Part shown: piece by piece, positions 16,655 through 27,075 of the stretch
Layout of the letters: each line of letters opens with the position of its first letter
Position numbering within the stretch: the stretch's first letter is position 1
Assembly: GCF_000422245.1 (NCBI RefSeq)
Contig: NZ_ATHI01000026.1
Coordinates: 1 to 64,000, forward strand
DNA length: 64,000 nt
Source of the DNA: Alkalidesulfovibrio alkalitolerans DSM 16529
GTDB taxonomy: Bacteria; Desulfobacterota; Desulfovibrionia; Desulfovibrionales; Desulfovibrionaceae
Direction of reading: 5' to 3'
Notes under the pieces: model-generated
Told to the model about the DNA's origin: nothing
Seen by the model: the letters and a program-made list of their open reading frames with translations, nothing else
Databases searched by the model: none
Translations under genes and position numbers: made by a program

Positions 16655-18829
16655 CTACTTGATGAAGCACATTTCCATGTAGGAGGGCAGCGGCCAGTAG
16701 TCGTCGTTGACCACTTGTTCGAGTTCGTCGGCCCAGCGCCGAACCTCGTTCATGGCGGGCAGCACCTTGTCGCACAGGTACTTGGCTTCGGCCAGGGCGT
16801 CCTTGGCCTCGTGCGCGCACAGCTTCTCAAGATCGAGGATGGCGTCCTGCAGGCCGCGCAGCTTTGCGGTCACGTCGTCCAGGGCGATGGAGCGATACTC
16901 CTTGCCGATGGCCTTCATGTTGGCGCAGGTCGCGGCCAGGTCGCTCTGGTAGCGGATTGCGCCCGGCAGGATCATGGTACGGGCGATCTTGACGGTCAGG
17001 GCGGCCTCGGTCTTGATGGTGCGGCTGTAGAACTCGGTGTATATCTCCTGGCGGGAGTGCAGTTCTCGGCCGGAAAGCACGCCGTACTTCTCGAACAGCT
17101 CGATGACCTCGGCCTTGGTCAGCTCGGGCAGGGCGGCCGGGGTGTTGGGATGGTTGGGCAGGCCGCGCTTCTTGGCTTCCTTGTGCCACTCCTCGGAGTA
17201 GCCGTTGCCGTTGAAGATGATGGCCTCGTGCTTCTTCATGATGTCCTGGATGATCTCGGTCACGGCCTGATTGAGGCCGGCCTTCTTGCCGCCGGTCTTC
17301 TTCTCGATCTCGGTGGCGATGTAGTCCAGGGATTCGGCCAGCATGGTGTTCAGGGCGACCTGGGAGCCCGCGATGGACATGGAGGAGCCCACGGCGCGGA
17401 ACTCGAAGCGGTTGCCGGTGAAGGCGATGGGGCTCGTGCGGTTGCGGTCGCCCGGGTCCATGGGCAGGGGCGGCAGGGTGTCCACGCCCACGTGCATCGC
17501 GTCCTTCTTCTTGGAAGACTTGGCGCCGCCGTTCTTGATCTGCTCGAAGACGTCGGTCAGCATCTCGCCCAGGTAGATGGACATGATAGCCGGAGGAGCC
17601 TCGTTGGCGCCCAGGCGATGGTCGTTGCCCGCCGCAGCCACGGTGGCGCGCAGAAGACCGCCGTACTTGTGGCAGGCGCGGATCATGGCCGCGCAGAAGA
17701 CCAGGAACATGGCGTTGGCGTGCGGCGTCTCGCCCGGATCGAAGAGTGAACCGAGTTCGGAGTTGCCGATGGAGTAGTTCAGGTGCTTGCCCGAGCCGTT
17801 GATGCCCGCAAAGGGCTTCTCGTGCAGCAGGCAGGCCATGCCGTAGCGCCTGGCCACGGAGCGCAGGGTGTGCATGATGATCTGGTTGTGGTCGGTGGCG
17901 ATGTTGCCCTGCTCGAAGATCGGGGCGATCTCGTACTGGGCCGGAGCGACCTCGTTGTGGCGGGTCTTAACGGGCACGCCGACCTTGAACAGTTCGCGCT
18001 CGACTTCCATCATGAAGGCCAGCACGCGGCGGGGAATCGCGCCGAAGTACTGGTCCTCGAACTCCTGTCCCTTGGGCGACTTGGCCCCGAAGAGGGTGCG
18101 ACCGGCCAGGTAGAGGTCGGGGCGGGCGTAGTAGAAGTTGCGGTCGATGAGAAAATATTCCTGCTCGGGACCGGCAAAGCAGGTCACCGGAGCCTCGACC
18201 TTTTTGCCGAAGAGCTTGAGCACGCGCTGGGCCTGGGTGTTCAGGACCTGCAAGGAGCGCAGGAGCGGGGTCTTCTTGTCCAGGGCCTCGCCGGTCCAGG
18301 AGACGAAGGCCGTGGGGATGCACAGCACCGTGCCATTGGGGTTCTCCAGGATGTAGGCCGGAGAGGTCACGTCCCATGCGGTGTAGCCGCGCGCCTCGAA
18401 GGTGGTGCGCAGGCCGCCGGAGGGGAAGGACGAGGCATCGGGCTCGCCCTGGATGAGCATCTTGCCGTCGAACTCGGCCAGCGCGCCGCCCTTGCCGTCG
18501 GGCACCAGGAAGGAGTCGTGCTTCTCGGCGGTCAGGCCGGTCAGCGGGTAGAAGACGTGGCAGAAGTGGGTAGCGCCCTTGGAAATGGCCCAATCTTTCA
18601 TGGCCTGGGCCACGATGGTGGCCACCGTCGGGTCGAGCTTCTCGCCTTTCTCAATGGTCCGCTTGAGTGACTTGTAGACCTCTTTGGGCAGCATGGCCTT
18701 CATGACCTTGTCATTGAAGACGTTGCTGCCGAAGATGTCGGTGGCGCGGGTCTCGGCGAAGCTGAGCGGTGCCGAGATGGGCTTGAAGTTGTTGACGGCG
18801 GCGATGGCGTTCATACGACCCTGATTCAT
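16655..18829 (-). CDS. glnN: Glutamine synthetase type III
   Basis: A 724-residue, dodecameric-type glutamine synthetase that makes glutamine from glutamate, ammonium and ATP. The length and the GSIII-specific N-terminal region ([15 protein letters not shown], then [18 protein letters not shown]) set it apart from GSI. Catalytic-domain motifs include [39 protein letters not shown] and [12 protein letters not shown]. The start at 18829 has AAAGGAG upstream; the longer frame adds 58 residues across the promoter and is rejected. Transcription is probably from the sigma-54 promoter at 18869, implying control by nitrogen status. It diverges from a GSI gene at 19398. Confidence 0.95.
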   Translation of the reverse strand: MNQGRMNAIAAVNNFKPISAPLSFAETRATDIFGSNVFNDKVMKAMLPKEVYKSLKRTIEKGEKLDPTVATIVAQAMKDWAISKGATHFCHVFYPLTGLTAEKHDSFLVPDGKGGALAEFDGKMLIQGEPDASSFPSGGLRTTFEARGYTAWDVTSPAYILENPNGTVLCIPTAFVSWTGEALDKKTPLLRSLQVLNTQAQRVLKLFGKKVEAPVTCFAGPEQEYFLIDRNFYYARPDLYLAGRTLFGAKSPKGQEFEDQYFGAIPRRVLAFMMEVERELFKVGVPVKTRHNEVAPAQYEIAPIFEQGNIATDHNQIIMHTLRSVARRYGMACLLHEKPFAGINGSGKHLNYSIGNSELGSLFDPGETPHANAMFLVFCAAMIRACHKYGGLLRATVAAAGNDHRLGANEAPPAIMSIYLGEMLTDVFEQIKNGGAKSSKKKDAMHVGVDTLPPLPMDPGDRNRTSPIAFTGNRFEFRAVGSSMSIAGSQVALNTMLAESLDYIATEIEKKTGGKKAGLNQAVTEIIQDIMKKHEAIIFNGNGYSEEWHKEAKKRGLPNHPNTPAALPELTKAEVIELFEKYGVLSGRELHSRQEIYTEFYSRTIKTEAALTVKIARTMILPGAIRYQSDLAATCANMKAIGKEYRSIALDDVTAKLRGLQDAILDLEKLCAHEAKDALAEAKYLCDKVLPAMNEVRRWADELEQVVNDDYWPLPSYMEMCFIK

Positions 18830-19397
18830 GCAATACTCCTTTTCCTGGATGTGCCGCCGGAGCGCCCCGGCAGCCGACGTGCCATAAAAAATATCCGAAC
18901 GCGCGAGGCCCGGATTCCCTCTCGATTCCCCCGCTTGCGCGCGGGTGCCCGGCGACAAACAAGAACCGGGCCAGAGTCTTCTTTGTTCGTAAAACCAATG
19001 CATTGCGAGCGAGGCGACCCTCCTTGGCGGTGCTCGTTTTTACAAAAAAGAAACATAGGGCACAAAGTCGATGCCTTTTTTGCAAAGCCTCGCATGGAGG
19101 GTGGGGCGAGTTCTTTGTTTGTTGGTGCTTCTGTGGTTGTGTAAACACCGACATTCCAGAATAAAGTGATATATTTCAAGTAATAGTGAGGCTTGGCGGC
19201 GCGGCGGAATGGCTGTGGACCAAAAAATGACAAAATGGTAACCATTGGCGTAGCCTTTTTGTTGCGAGTTTGTGACCAGTTGAAATGGTTGGTTTTTTCA
19301 GTCTGGATTTTTTGTCGGGACCGTGGCATGATAAATGTTGTGTTATCCCCGGATTGGGGAATGAGGAACAACCCGAAATTTCGCAAGGAGCGGCTGC
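18830..19397. other. Divergent control region glnN / glnA
   Basis: 568 bases without a supported gene, AT-richer than the flanks towards glnA. It holds the strong sigma-54 element of glnN. On the glnA side TGGCATGATAAATGTT (19324-19339) has the -24 half of a sigma-54 site but GT in place of the -12 GC, so glnA control remains uncertain. Activator sites could lie anywhere between. Confidence 0.6.
18869..18884 (-). promoter_or_regulatory. Sigma-54 (-24/-12) promoter of glnN
   Basis: On the minus strand the sequence is TGGCACGTCGGCTGCC, with a perfect -24 half (TGGCACG) and CTGC at -12 with correct spacing. The start would fall near 18858, giving a leader of about 29 bases with AAAGGAG before the ATG. 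This geometry strongly supports function and points to an NtrC-like activator encoded elsewhere. Confidence 0.85.
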
Positions 19398-20741
19398 ATG
19401 GAAACCCCCGTGTTCAACTGCAAGAACGCCGACGACGTGCTCAAGGCGGTCAACGACTATAACGTGAGCTTCCTCCAGTTCTGGTTCGTGGACATCATGG
19501 GCAACCTGAAGAGCTTCCAGATCCTGCCCAGCGAACTCGAAGGCGCCTTCGAGGAAGGCATGGGATTCGACGGCTCCTCCATCCTCGGCTTCACGCGCAT
19601 CGAGGAGTCCGACATGGTCGCCTTCCCCGATCCCACCACTTTCCAGCTCGTGGCTTGGCGGCCCACGGAGCGGCCCGTGGCGCGCATGTTCTGCTCCATC
19701 CGCTACCCGGACGGAACGCCTTTCGTCGGCGACCCGCGTTATGTGCTCAAGCGCGTGCTCGATAAGGCCGCCGCCAAGGGCTACACCATGTACGTGGGCC
19801 CCGAACTCGAATTCTTCCTCTTCACGAGCCCGAGCGATCCCCGCGTGCTCGATCTCGGTGGCTACTTCGACGCGCCGCCGCTCGACCTGGGTAACGACAT
19901 CCGCCGCGACATCATTTTCTCCCTGACGCGCATGGGCATTCATGTCGAATACTCGCACCACGAAGTCGCCCCCTCGCAGCACGAGATCGATCTGCGCTAC
20001 CAGGAGGCCCTCAAGATGGCCGACACGGCCATCACCTACAAGGTCGTCATCAAGGAGACCGCGCGCAAGCACGGCTGCTACGCCACCTTCATGCCCAAGC
20101 CCTTGTTCGGCGAGAACGGCTCGGGCATGCACACCCACCAGTCGCTGTTCAAGAACGGCCGCAACGCCTTCTTCGATGCAGGCGAGAAGTTCAACCTCTC
20201 CAAGGACTGCAGGGCCTACATCGCGGGACTGCTCAAGCACGCCAAGGAGTTCTGCGTCCTGACCAACCCCATCGTCAACTCCTACAAGCGCCTCGTGCCC
20301 GGTTACGAAGCCCCGGTCTACATCGCCTGGGCCAACCGCAACCGCTCGGCGCTCATCCGCGTGCCCATGTACAAGCCCGGCAAGGAAGCCGCCACGCGCA
20401 TCGAACTGCGCAGCCCGGACCCGACCTGCAACCCCTACCTCGCCTTCGCCGCCATGCTCGGCGCGGGCCTGAAAGGCATGGAGGAAGGCTACGAGCTCTC
20501 CACCCCCGTGGAAGAGAACATCTTCAAGATGACCGAGCGCGAGATGTTCGACAGGGGTATCGACTCCCTGCCCGGATCGTTGCAGGAGGCCATTTCCCAC
20601 TTCGAAAACTCCGAGCTCATGAAAGAGGTGCTCGGCGAGCACATGCACGCCGCCTACCTCGAAGCCAAGAAGGCGGAGTGGGACGAGTACCGCACCCACA
20701 TTTCCGAGTGGGAGCTTAAGCGCTACCTCCCCACCACCTAG
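19398..20741 (+). CDS. glnA: Glutamine synthetase type I
   Basis: A 447-residue GSI. Motifs: MGFDGSSILGF (beta-grasp domain), GPELEFFLF, the HHEVAPSQHEIDLRY metal and glutamate site, NGSGMHTHQSLF, NSYKRLVPGYEAP and the arginine flap IELRSPDPTCNPYLAF. The length and the C-terminus EWELKRYLP, without the NLYDLP adenylylation site, place it in the GSI-alpha group. That group is regulated by feedback or protein partners rather than AMP addition. The start has AAGGAGCGGCTGC upstream. It is divergent from GSIII, so the cell has two structurally unrelated-length enzymes for the same step. Confidence 0.96.
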   Translation: METPVFNCKNADDVLKAVNDYNVSFLQFWFVDIMGNLKSFQILPSELEGAFEEGMGFDGSSILGFTRIEESDMVAFPDPTTFQLVAWRPTERPVARMFCSIRYPDGTPFVGDPRYVLKRVLDKAAAKGYTMYVGPELEFFLFTSPSDPRVLDLGGYFDAPPLDLGNDIRRDIIFSLTRMGIHVEYSHHEVAPSQHEIDLRYQEALKMADTAITYKVVIKETARKHGCYATFMPKPLFGENGSGMHTHQSLFKNGRNAFFDAGEKFNLSKDCRAYIAGLLKHAKEFCVLTNPIVNSYKRLVPGYEAPVYIAWANRNRSALIRVPMYKPGKEAATRIELRSPDPTCNPYLAFAAMLGAGLKGMEEGYELSTPVEENIFKMTEREMFDRGIDSLPGSLQEAISHFENSELMKEVLGEHMHAAYLEAKKAEWDEYRTHISEWELKRYLPTT

Positions 20742-20778
20742 GGTGGGGCGTGAAAAATCCGCGATCGCGGCGTTGAGA

Positions 20779-21000
20779 GCGGGGCTCTGCCCCGCGCCCC
20801 GCCGGGGGAGATGATCTCCCCCGGACCCCTGCGATTCCCGAAACCGTCTGCGACGGCTTCGGGAAAGCATGATTCAAGGGCGTATCACCGCCGCACCGAC
20901 GTCGGCGTTGCCAACGATGGCTTGGAAGCGAATCGCAGGGTCCAGGGGGCTCAGCCCCCTGGCGGTGGAGGTCTGGAGGAGGCAGCGCCTCCTCCAGCGG
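20779..21000 (+). repeat. Mosaic palindrome element, copy 1
   Basis: An intergenic block built of short palindromes in series: GCGGGGC..GCCCCGC, CCGGGGGAG..CTCCCCCGG, TTCCCGAAACCGTC..GACGGCTTCGGGAA, CCAGGGGGC..GCCCCCTGG and GGAGGAGGC..GCCTCCTCC. Spacers containing GGGCGTATCACCGCCGCACC and GTTGCCAACGATGG join them. The same modules recur reversed at 55296 and in shortened form at 57647. Confidence 0.85.
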
Positions 21001-21033
21001 CAACGCAGCAGACGGTGCTTTCTGAACGGCCTG

Positions 21034-21510
21034 CTAGTCGGGCAGGGCGCCTTCGAGCCTAAGCAGGTATTCCTTCATTTCCAGTCCGGGACCGAAGCCG
21101 TGCAGTCCTTGCGAGCCGAGCACTCGGTGGCAGGGCACAACCAGCGGCCAGGGGTTTTGGGCCATGCATTGGCCCACGGCCCGCGCCGCCTTTGGGTTGC
21201 CCGCCTTGGCCGCCAGTTGTCCGTAAGTCAGGGTCTGGCCCTTGGGCACCTCGGCGAGGATTTCGAGCACTTTGCGCCTGAAGGGCGGCAGGGTCCCCAT
21301 GCGCAGCGGGAGCCTGGGCCATTTGTCGAGCCGACCCGCCACGTAGCGTTCCAGGGCGTCTTGCAGGCTCTGGCCGATGCGGCCCAGGGGGTGGGGCATG
21401 AAATCGTCGCGCGACCAGGCCAGAGCGATGGCCGCGAGGTCGTCTCCCTCCCAGCGCAGCGTCAGGGCCAGGGGCTTGGCGCAGAGATATTCGTAGCGGG
21501 CAGTGCTCAT
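21034..21510 (-). CDS. ogt: Methylated-DNA-protein cysteine methyltransferase
   Basis: A 158-residue suicide repair protein that removes alkyl groups from O6-alkylguanine. The acceptor Cys is C127 in the invariant VVPCHRVLGS. The helix-turn-helix region precedes it (GQTLTYGQLAAKAGNPKAARAVG) and the EYLLRLEG tail closes the active-site domain. The N-terminal domain is short, as in Ogt. GGAGGAAACC precedes the ATG, which overlaps the stop of the radical SAM gene by 4 bases, so the two are co-translated. Confidence 0.93.
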   Translation of the reverse strand: MSTARYEYLCAKPLALTLRWEGDDLAAIALAWSRDDFMPHPLGRIGQSLQDALERYVAGRLDKWPRLPLRMGTLPPFRRKVLEILAEVPKGQTLTYGQLAAKAGNPKAARAVGQCMAQNPWPLVVPCHRVLGSQGLHGFGPGLEMKEYLLRLEGALPD

Positions 21511-22451
21511 GGTTTCCTCCCGTGTACGTGGTTCGGCCCGGTTTCCGGATGATAGTCCATGCCTTGGTGCGCGTCGAGTCGGGTCAAGATGTTTTCGATG
21601 GCGCGGCGAAGCGCGGGGCGGTCGGCGGCCCACGCTGGAGCGGCCAGTTCGCCCGGCGCGGGATCGGCGTGCAGGCGGTGGATGACGACGTCGGGCCGCA
21701 GGCGCTCGAGGCAGCGCGCCAGACCTTGGACGTAGGCATCCATCTCCGGCGGGATGAATCGTCCGGCCTGCCAGGCGCTTTCCAGGGCGCTGCCTCGGCT
21801 GACGAAGAGGTTGTGGAATTTGACGCCCGCCACGGGCAGCCGGTTCAGGAAATCGATGGTCGAAAGCCAGTGCTCCTGGGTTTCGCCCGGCAGCCCGAGG
21901 ATGACGTGGCCGCAGACGAGAAGGCCGCACGCGGCCGCGCGCTCGCAGGCTGTTGCGAAAGAAGCCGCGTCGTGGCCCCGGCCGATGCGCGTCAGGGTGG
22001 CGTCGTGGGCCGACTGCAACCCCATGTCGAGCCAGATTTCGCCGAGGGGCACTGCGGCGATGGCCGAAAGCTTCTCGTCGTCGAGAGTGTCGGGCCGCGT
22101 GGACACGGCCAGGGCGAGGCAGTCCGGCAGGCTCGCGGCCTCGGCCAAAAGCGCCGCCAGGCGTGCAAGGGGCAGGTGGGTGGCGGTATGGTCCTGCAGA
22201 TAGGCCATGAATCCGACGTGCGCGCCGTATTTGCGCCGTGCCCGGGCCGCCCAGCGCTCCCATTGCGCCGCGAGCGGCAGATGCGAAAGGCCGGAGCCCG
22301 CGCCGCGCGGCGAGCAGAAGGCGCAGCCGCCCGTTCCGGCCGTGCCGTCGCGGTTGGGACAGTCCGCGCCCACGTCCAGGGGGATTTTTTGCACGCGGCG
22401 GCCGAAACGCGCGCGCAGGTGCGTGGCCAGGGAGAAGAATCTTTGGTTCAT
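21507..22451 (-). CDS. TIGR01212 family radical SAM protein
   Basis: A 314-residue enzyme of the YhcC/TIGR01212 group, related to the Elp3-type radical SAM fold. The cluster motif is the stretched form CPNRDGTAGTGGCAFC. Other family segments are HVGFMAYLQDHTATHLPL, VSTRPDTLDDEKL, GLQSAHDATLTRIGRGHD and CGHVILGLPGET. The reaction for this family is not established; members are thought to modify RNA. It is upstream of and overlaps ogt, an association that may only be operon sharing. Confidence 0.9.
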   Translation of the reverse strand: MNQRFFSLATHLRARFGRRVQKIPLDVGADCPNRDGTAGTGGCAFCSPRGAGSGLSHLPLAAQWERWAARARRKYGAHVGFMAYLQDHTATHLPLARLAALLAEAASLPDCLALAVSTRPDTLDDEKLSAIAAVPLGEIWLDMGLQSAHDATLTRIGRGHDAASFATACERAAACGLLVCGHVILGLPGETQEHWLSTIDFLNRLPVAGVKFHNLFVSRGSALESAWQAGRFIPPEMDAYVQGLARCLERLRPDVVIHRLHADPAPGELAAPAWAADRPALRRAIENILTRLDAHQGMDYHPETGPNHVHGRKP

Positions 22452-22520
22452 GAGGCCTTCGCGATCGCCGCCGGGCAGGCCGTTGCGATCCTTGTTGCGG
22501 GTGCCTGGGTCTTCTGGTAG

Positions 22521-23633
<1,113 letters not shown>

Positions 23634-23733
23634 GCCAGGGGCGCCACACGAACCGGTCGCACGCCAGACGCGCAGCTTGGGAGACCGCGATGCCCCTTTC
23701 GACTGACCAGCGCGCCGCACGGGGCGCACAGCG

Positions 23734-24726
23734 ATGACACGGCGCAGTGGCTACAAGCGCGCCGCGCTCGTCTTCGTCCTCGTTCTCATCGGCTATTTAA
23801 GTCTCTATACGTGGAACCTGAAGACGGGCATTCTCGACCGTCTCGCCACGCGCACGGGACTCGAATTCACGGGCCATGTCCTGTTGCCCGGCGAATGGGC
23901 GCGCCAGCAGGCTCTTGGCTTGTGGTCGGGCTACGTGGACCTTGTGGACGTTCGCGAGGAGAACGAGCGGTTGCATCTCGTCGTGCACGAACTGATTTCC
24001 GAGAACGTGCGCCTGCGTGAGCAGGCCGCGAGCGTACCACGGCTCGAACGCCTCCTGGGTTTTGCGCCGGCTGAGAATTGGACGGCGCGCGCGGCCAGGG
24101 TCATCGGCCAAAAGCTGGGGCCCACCGGAGCGCTCGGCTCCGTCCTCGTCGATTTGGGCGAGGCGCACGGTTTCGCCAACGACGCCCCGGCGGTGATCCC
24201 CGAAGGCGTGGTTGGCCGCGTGCTGCGAACCTCGCCGAACTATTCCACGGTGCTTCTCCTTACGGACCAGAACAGTCGGGTCGCGGTCATGGGCAGCGAG
24301 AACCGCACCACCGCGATTCTTTCGGGCGGAGGACCGGACGAACTCTTCGACCTCAAATACGTGCCCGTGAGCGGCACCCTGAGTGTGGGCGAACTGCTTG
24401 TGACCTCGGGGCTCGACGGAATCTTTCCCAAGGGGCTTCCCGTGGCGCGGGTGGTGCGGGTCGAGCAGCCCGACGTCTCGCTGTTCCAAAGCGCCCAGGC
24501 CGAGCCGCTTTTCGACGTGCGTGGGGTGGAGGAACTGTTTCTGCTGGCCCGTCTCGACGGTGGGGAGGCGGCTGAGGACATTGATGGCGGCCAGGCCGCG
24601 GCCAGGCCGATGGGCGCACCGCCCGAAGTGCAACTGCCGCCAGAGCCGGACGTGCCGATCATGGAGCAACTTCCCTCCGGCGATGGTTCCGGCTCCGCTC
24701 CCGAAGGCCGGGATAACGGGGGCTAG
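23734..24726 (+). CDS. mreC: Rod-shape protein MreC
   Basis: A 330-residue periplasmic scaffold anchored by one N-terminal helix (AALVFVLVLIGYLSLYTW). A coiled coil follows at about residues 65-105 (DVREENERLHLVVHELISENVRLREQA, given here as its span only), then the two-barrel MreC domain with GFANDAPAVIPEGVVGRV and VTSGLDGIFPKGLPVARV. The last 60 residues are Pro/Glu/Gly-rich and poorly conserved. It precedes mreD by 2 bases. MreC is thought to activate PBP2-RodA, both encoded just downstream. Confidence 0.93.
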   Translation: MTRRSGYKRAALVFVLVLIGYLSLYTWNLKTGILDRLATRTGLEFTGHVLLPGEWARQQALGLWSGYVDLVDVREENERLHLVVHELISENVRLREQAASVPRLERLLGFAPAENWTARAARVIGQKLGPTGALGSVLVDLGEAHGFANDAPAVIPEGVVGRVLRTSPNYSTVLLLTDQNSRVAVMGSENRTTAILSGGGPDELFDLKYVPVSGTLSVGELLVTSGLDGIFPKGLPVARVVRVEQPDVSLFQSAQAEPLFDVRGVEELFLLARLDGGEAAEDIDGGQAAARPMGAPPEVQLPPEPDVPIMEQLPSGDGSGSAPEGRDNGG

Positions 24727-24728
24727 GC

Positions 24729-25205
24729 GTGCGGGTTTTCCTGTTCTGGCTTTGCTTTACAATTGTCGCCATTTGGGGCCAATATCTCCTTCCAGGGACG
24801 GATTTCCTGGCCGCCGGGCTCGTGGTCAGCATGCAGGAACAGGACCGCAGCCGTACTTTGTGGCTGGCCGTGCCATGGATTCTTTTGCAGGAGGGCATGG
24901 GCAACCTGGCCTTCGGCATGATGCCCCTGCTGTACGGCTCCCTGGCCCTGGCCTTCTATTTCGGACGCTGGCTCTTCGAGGCCAGGAACATCCTGTTCAT
25001 CTGCCTGCTCGGTTTTTTCAGCGGTGCTTCGCAGGCGTGGTTGGCCCTGACCATGGCCGGACTCCAGGGAGTTGCGCCGGAGCGCGGCGCGGTGCTCGCG
25101 ACAGCGTTGCTCCAGGCACTGCTCTTCCCGCTCCTGTGGCTCACGGCACAGAAAATGTATGCCCGGTTCGTGACCAGACATGCGCAGCGCGTTGCAACAA
25201 CATGA
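24729..25205 (+). CDS. mreD: Rod-shape membrane protein MreD
   Basis: A 158-residue, very hydrophobic protein with about five membrane helices, in the position and size of MreD. Sequence conservation in MreD is low, so the assignment rests largely on location between mreC and mrdA. It uses a GTG start 2 bases after the mreC stop. Its 3' end overlaps mrdA by 26 bases. Confidence 0.85.
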   Translation: MRVFLFWLCFTIVAIWGQYLLPGTDFLAAGLVVSMQEQDRSRTLWLAVPWILLQEGMGNLAFGMMPLLYGSLALAFYFGRWLFEARNILFICLLGFFSGASQAWLALTMAGLQGVAPERGAVLATALLQALLFPLLWLTAQKMYARFVTRHAQRVATT

Positions 25206-27075
25206 CGGCGCGTCCGCTCCCCGCAGCGGACTCGTTCTTCTCCAGGTCCTCGTGGTGGGACTTTTTTGCCTTTTCGCCATCCGTCTGTGGTACCTGCAGA
25301 TCCACAAGGGCGAATTCTATTCTGAAAAGGCGCGCGACAACCGCCTGCGCCACGAGTCCATGTACGCACCGCGAGGCCTGATCCGCGACCGGCTCGACCG
25401 TCTGTTGTCCTGGAACGAGCCGGCCTATGCCCTGGCCGTGGTGCGTGAGGACGTGCGCGACATGGACGCCACCCTGGCCAAGGTTGCACAGTGGACCGGC
25501 ATCCCCCGCGAGGAGATCGATCGCATCTACGAAAAGGGCCGGCGTCGGACCAAGAGCTTCGAGCCGCTTATCCTGGCCACGGACATGGCGCCCGAACTGT
25601 TGGCGCGGGCCGAGGCCAATGTTTTTCGCTGGCCCGGCCTCGAAATTGTGGTCAAGCCCAAACGATTTTATCCGCAAAACGATCTCCTGGCACACGTCTT
25701 GGGATACGTGGCCGAGGCTAACGAAGAAGAACTCGAGCGCGACAAGGGGCTGTCGCTGGGCGATTCCGTGGGCAAGCGCGGTATCGAGCTTGTGCGGGAG
25801 CAGTGGCTGCGAGGGGCCAAGGGGCTTCGGCAGATCGAAGTCGATGCCGCAGGGCGGCAGCTGAGCTCTCTGGTGGTGCGGGACCCGCGTTCGGGCAACG
25901 ACATGAGGCTGTCTGTCGATCTGGACATCCAGGTGCTGGCCTCGCGGCTGCTCGACGAGCACGAGCATACCGGCACCGTGGTCGTGATGGAGCCTTTCAC
26001 CGGCCAAGTTCTGGCCCTGGCTTCGCGGCCGTCTTTTAATCCGAACGTTTTCGTGGGAGGTCTTTCGAGCGCAGACTGGGCCAAGCTGCGCGACGACCCC
26101 CGTCATCCCATGCAGAACAGGGCCACGCAGAGCGTGTATCCTCCCGGCTCGACCTTCAAGACCCTGGTCGCCGCGGCCGCCTTGCACGAAGGTCTGATCG
26201 ACCCGAGAAAGACGGTTTTCTGCTCCGGCTCCACGTCGCTCGGCAGCCACGTCTTCCGCTGCTGGAAGAAGGAAGGCCATGGACACGTGGACTTCAAGCG
26301 GGGACTGGTCGAGTCGTGCGACGTCTATTTCTACGATCTCGGGCAGCGTCTTGGCGTGGACCGCATCGAGGCGTTCGCCCGCAAGGCCGGGTTCGGCGCG
26401 GCCTCGGGCATCGAGCTTCCCCACGAAAAAAGCGGACTCGTGCCCAGCCGCCAATGGAAGCTCAGGCGTTTCGGCGAGCGCTGGCAGGGAGGCGAGAACC
26501 TGAACTTGGCCATTGGCCAGGGTTATACCCAGGTCTCACCGATCCAACTCGCCAGATTTTACTCCGCGCTGGTCAACGGCGGGCACGTGGTACGGCCCAC
26601 CCTGCTCATGGACGCCCAGCCCGGGGAGGTCGAACGGTTGCCGCTCTCGGACAGGCACATCGAAATGCTCCTTGAGACCATGCGCGACACCGTGGACGTG
26701 CAGCACGGCACGGCAAGACGACTGCGCACTCCGGGCGCAGCCATGGGTGGCAAGACGGGCACGGCCCAGGTGGTGCGCCTGCGCGAGGAACTGCGTGGCG
26801 TCAAGGCTTCGGAAATCGAGTACCGCTTTCGCGACCACGCCTGGATCGCCACCTGGGGCGTCAAGGACGGCCGGGCAGTGGTCATCGTGGTCATGGTCGA
26901 ACACGGCGGCAGCGGATCGGGTACGGCCGGGCCCATTGCCAAGGCGCTTTACGACTATCTCTTCATCGAGGCCAGGGAGAAGCTCGATGCCTGGCCCTAC
27001 GTGATTCCCGAGGGTTCGACCAGCCCCATCGCCAAGGTCGCAGCGCCGCCCAATCCCTGGGAGGGAAAGCCGTGA
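25180..27075 (+). CDS. mrdA: Penicillin-binding protein 2 (elongasome transpeptidase)
   Basis: A 631-residue class B PBP that cross-links peptidoglycan during rod elongation. A single N-terminal anchor (LVLLQVLVVGLFCLFAIRLW) is followed by the pedestal domain, with APRGLIRDRLDRLL. The transpeptidase motifs are S324-TFK in YPPGSTFKTL, S379-CD in VESCDVYFYDLG, and K525-TG in GGKTGTAQV. The active site is therefore complete. It overlaps mreD and rodA, giving tight coupling with its glycosyltransferase partner RodA. Confidence 0.96.
   Translation: MRSALQQHDGASAPRSGLVLLQVLVVGLFCLFAIRLWYLQIHKGEFYSEKARDNRLRHESMYAPRGLIRDRLDRLLSWNEPAYALAVVREDVRDMDATLAKVAQWTGIPREEIDRIYEKGRRRTKSFEPLILATDMAPELLARAEANVFRWPGLEIVVKPKRFYPQNDLLAHVLGYVAEANEEELERDKGLSLGDSVGKRGIELVREQWLRGAKGLRQIEVDAAGRQLSSLVVRDPRSGNDMRLSVDLDIQVLASRLLDEHEHTGTVVVMEPFTGQVLALASRPSFNPNVFVGGLSSADWAKLRDDPRHPMQNRATQSVYPPGSTFKTLVAAAALHEGLIDPRKTVFCSGSTSLGSHVFRCWKKEGHGHVDFKRGLVESCDVYFYDLGQRLGVDRIEAFARKAGFGAASGIELPHEKSGLVPSRQWKLRRFGERWQGGENLNLAIGQGYTQVSPIQLARFYSALVNGGHVVRPTLLMDAQPGEVERLPLSDRHIEMLLETMRDTVDVQHGTARRLRTPGAAMGGKTGTAQVVRLREELRGVKASEIEYRFRDHAWIATWGVKDGRAVVIVVMVEHGGSGSGTAGPIAKALYDYLFIEAREKLDAWPYVIPEGSTSPIAKVAAPPNPWEGKP

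Noticed and set aside
19324-19339. Sigma-54 promoter for glnA
   Set aside because: The -24 half is good but the -12 dinucleotide is GT instead of GC, so it is not listed as a feature.
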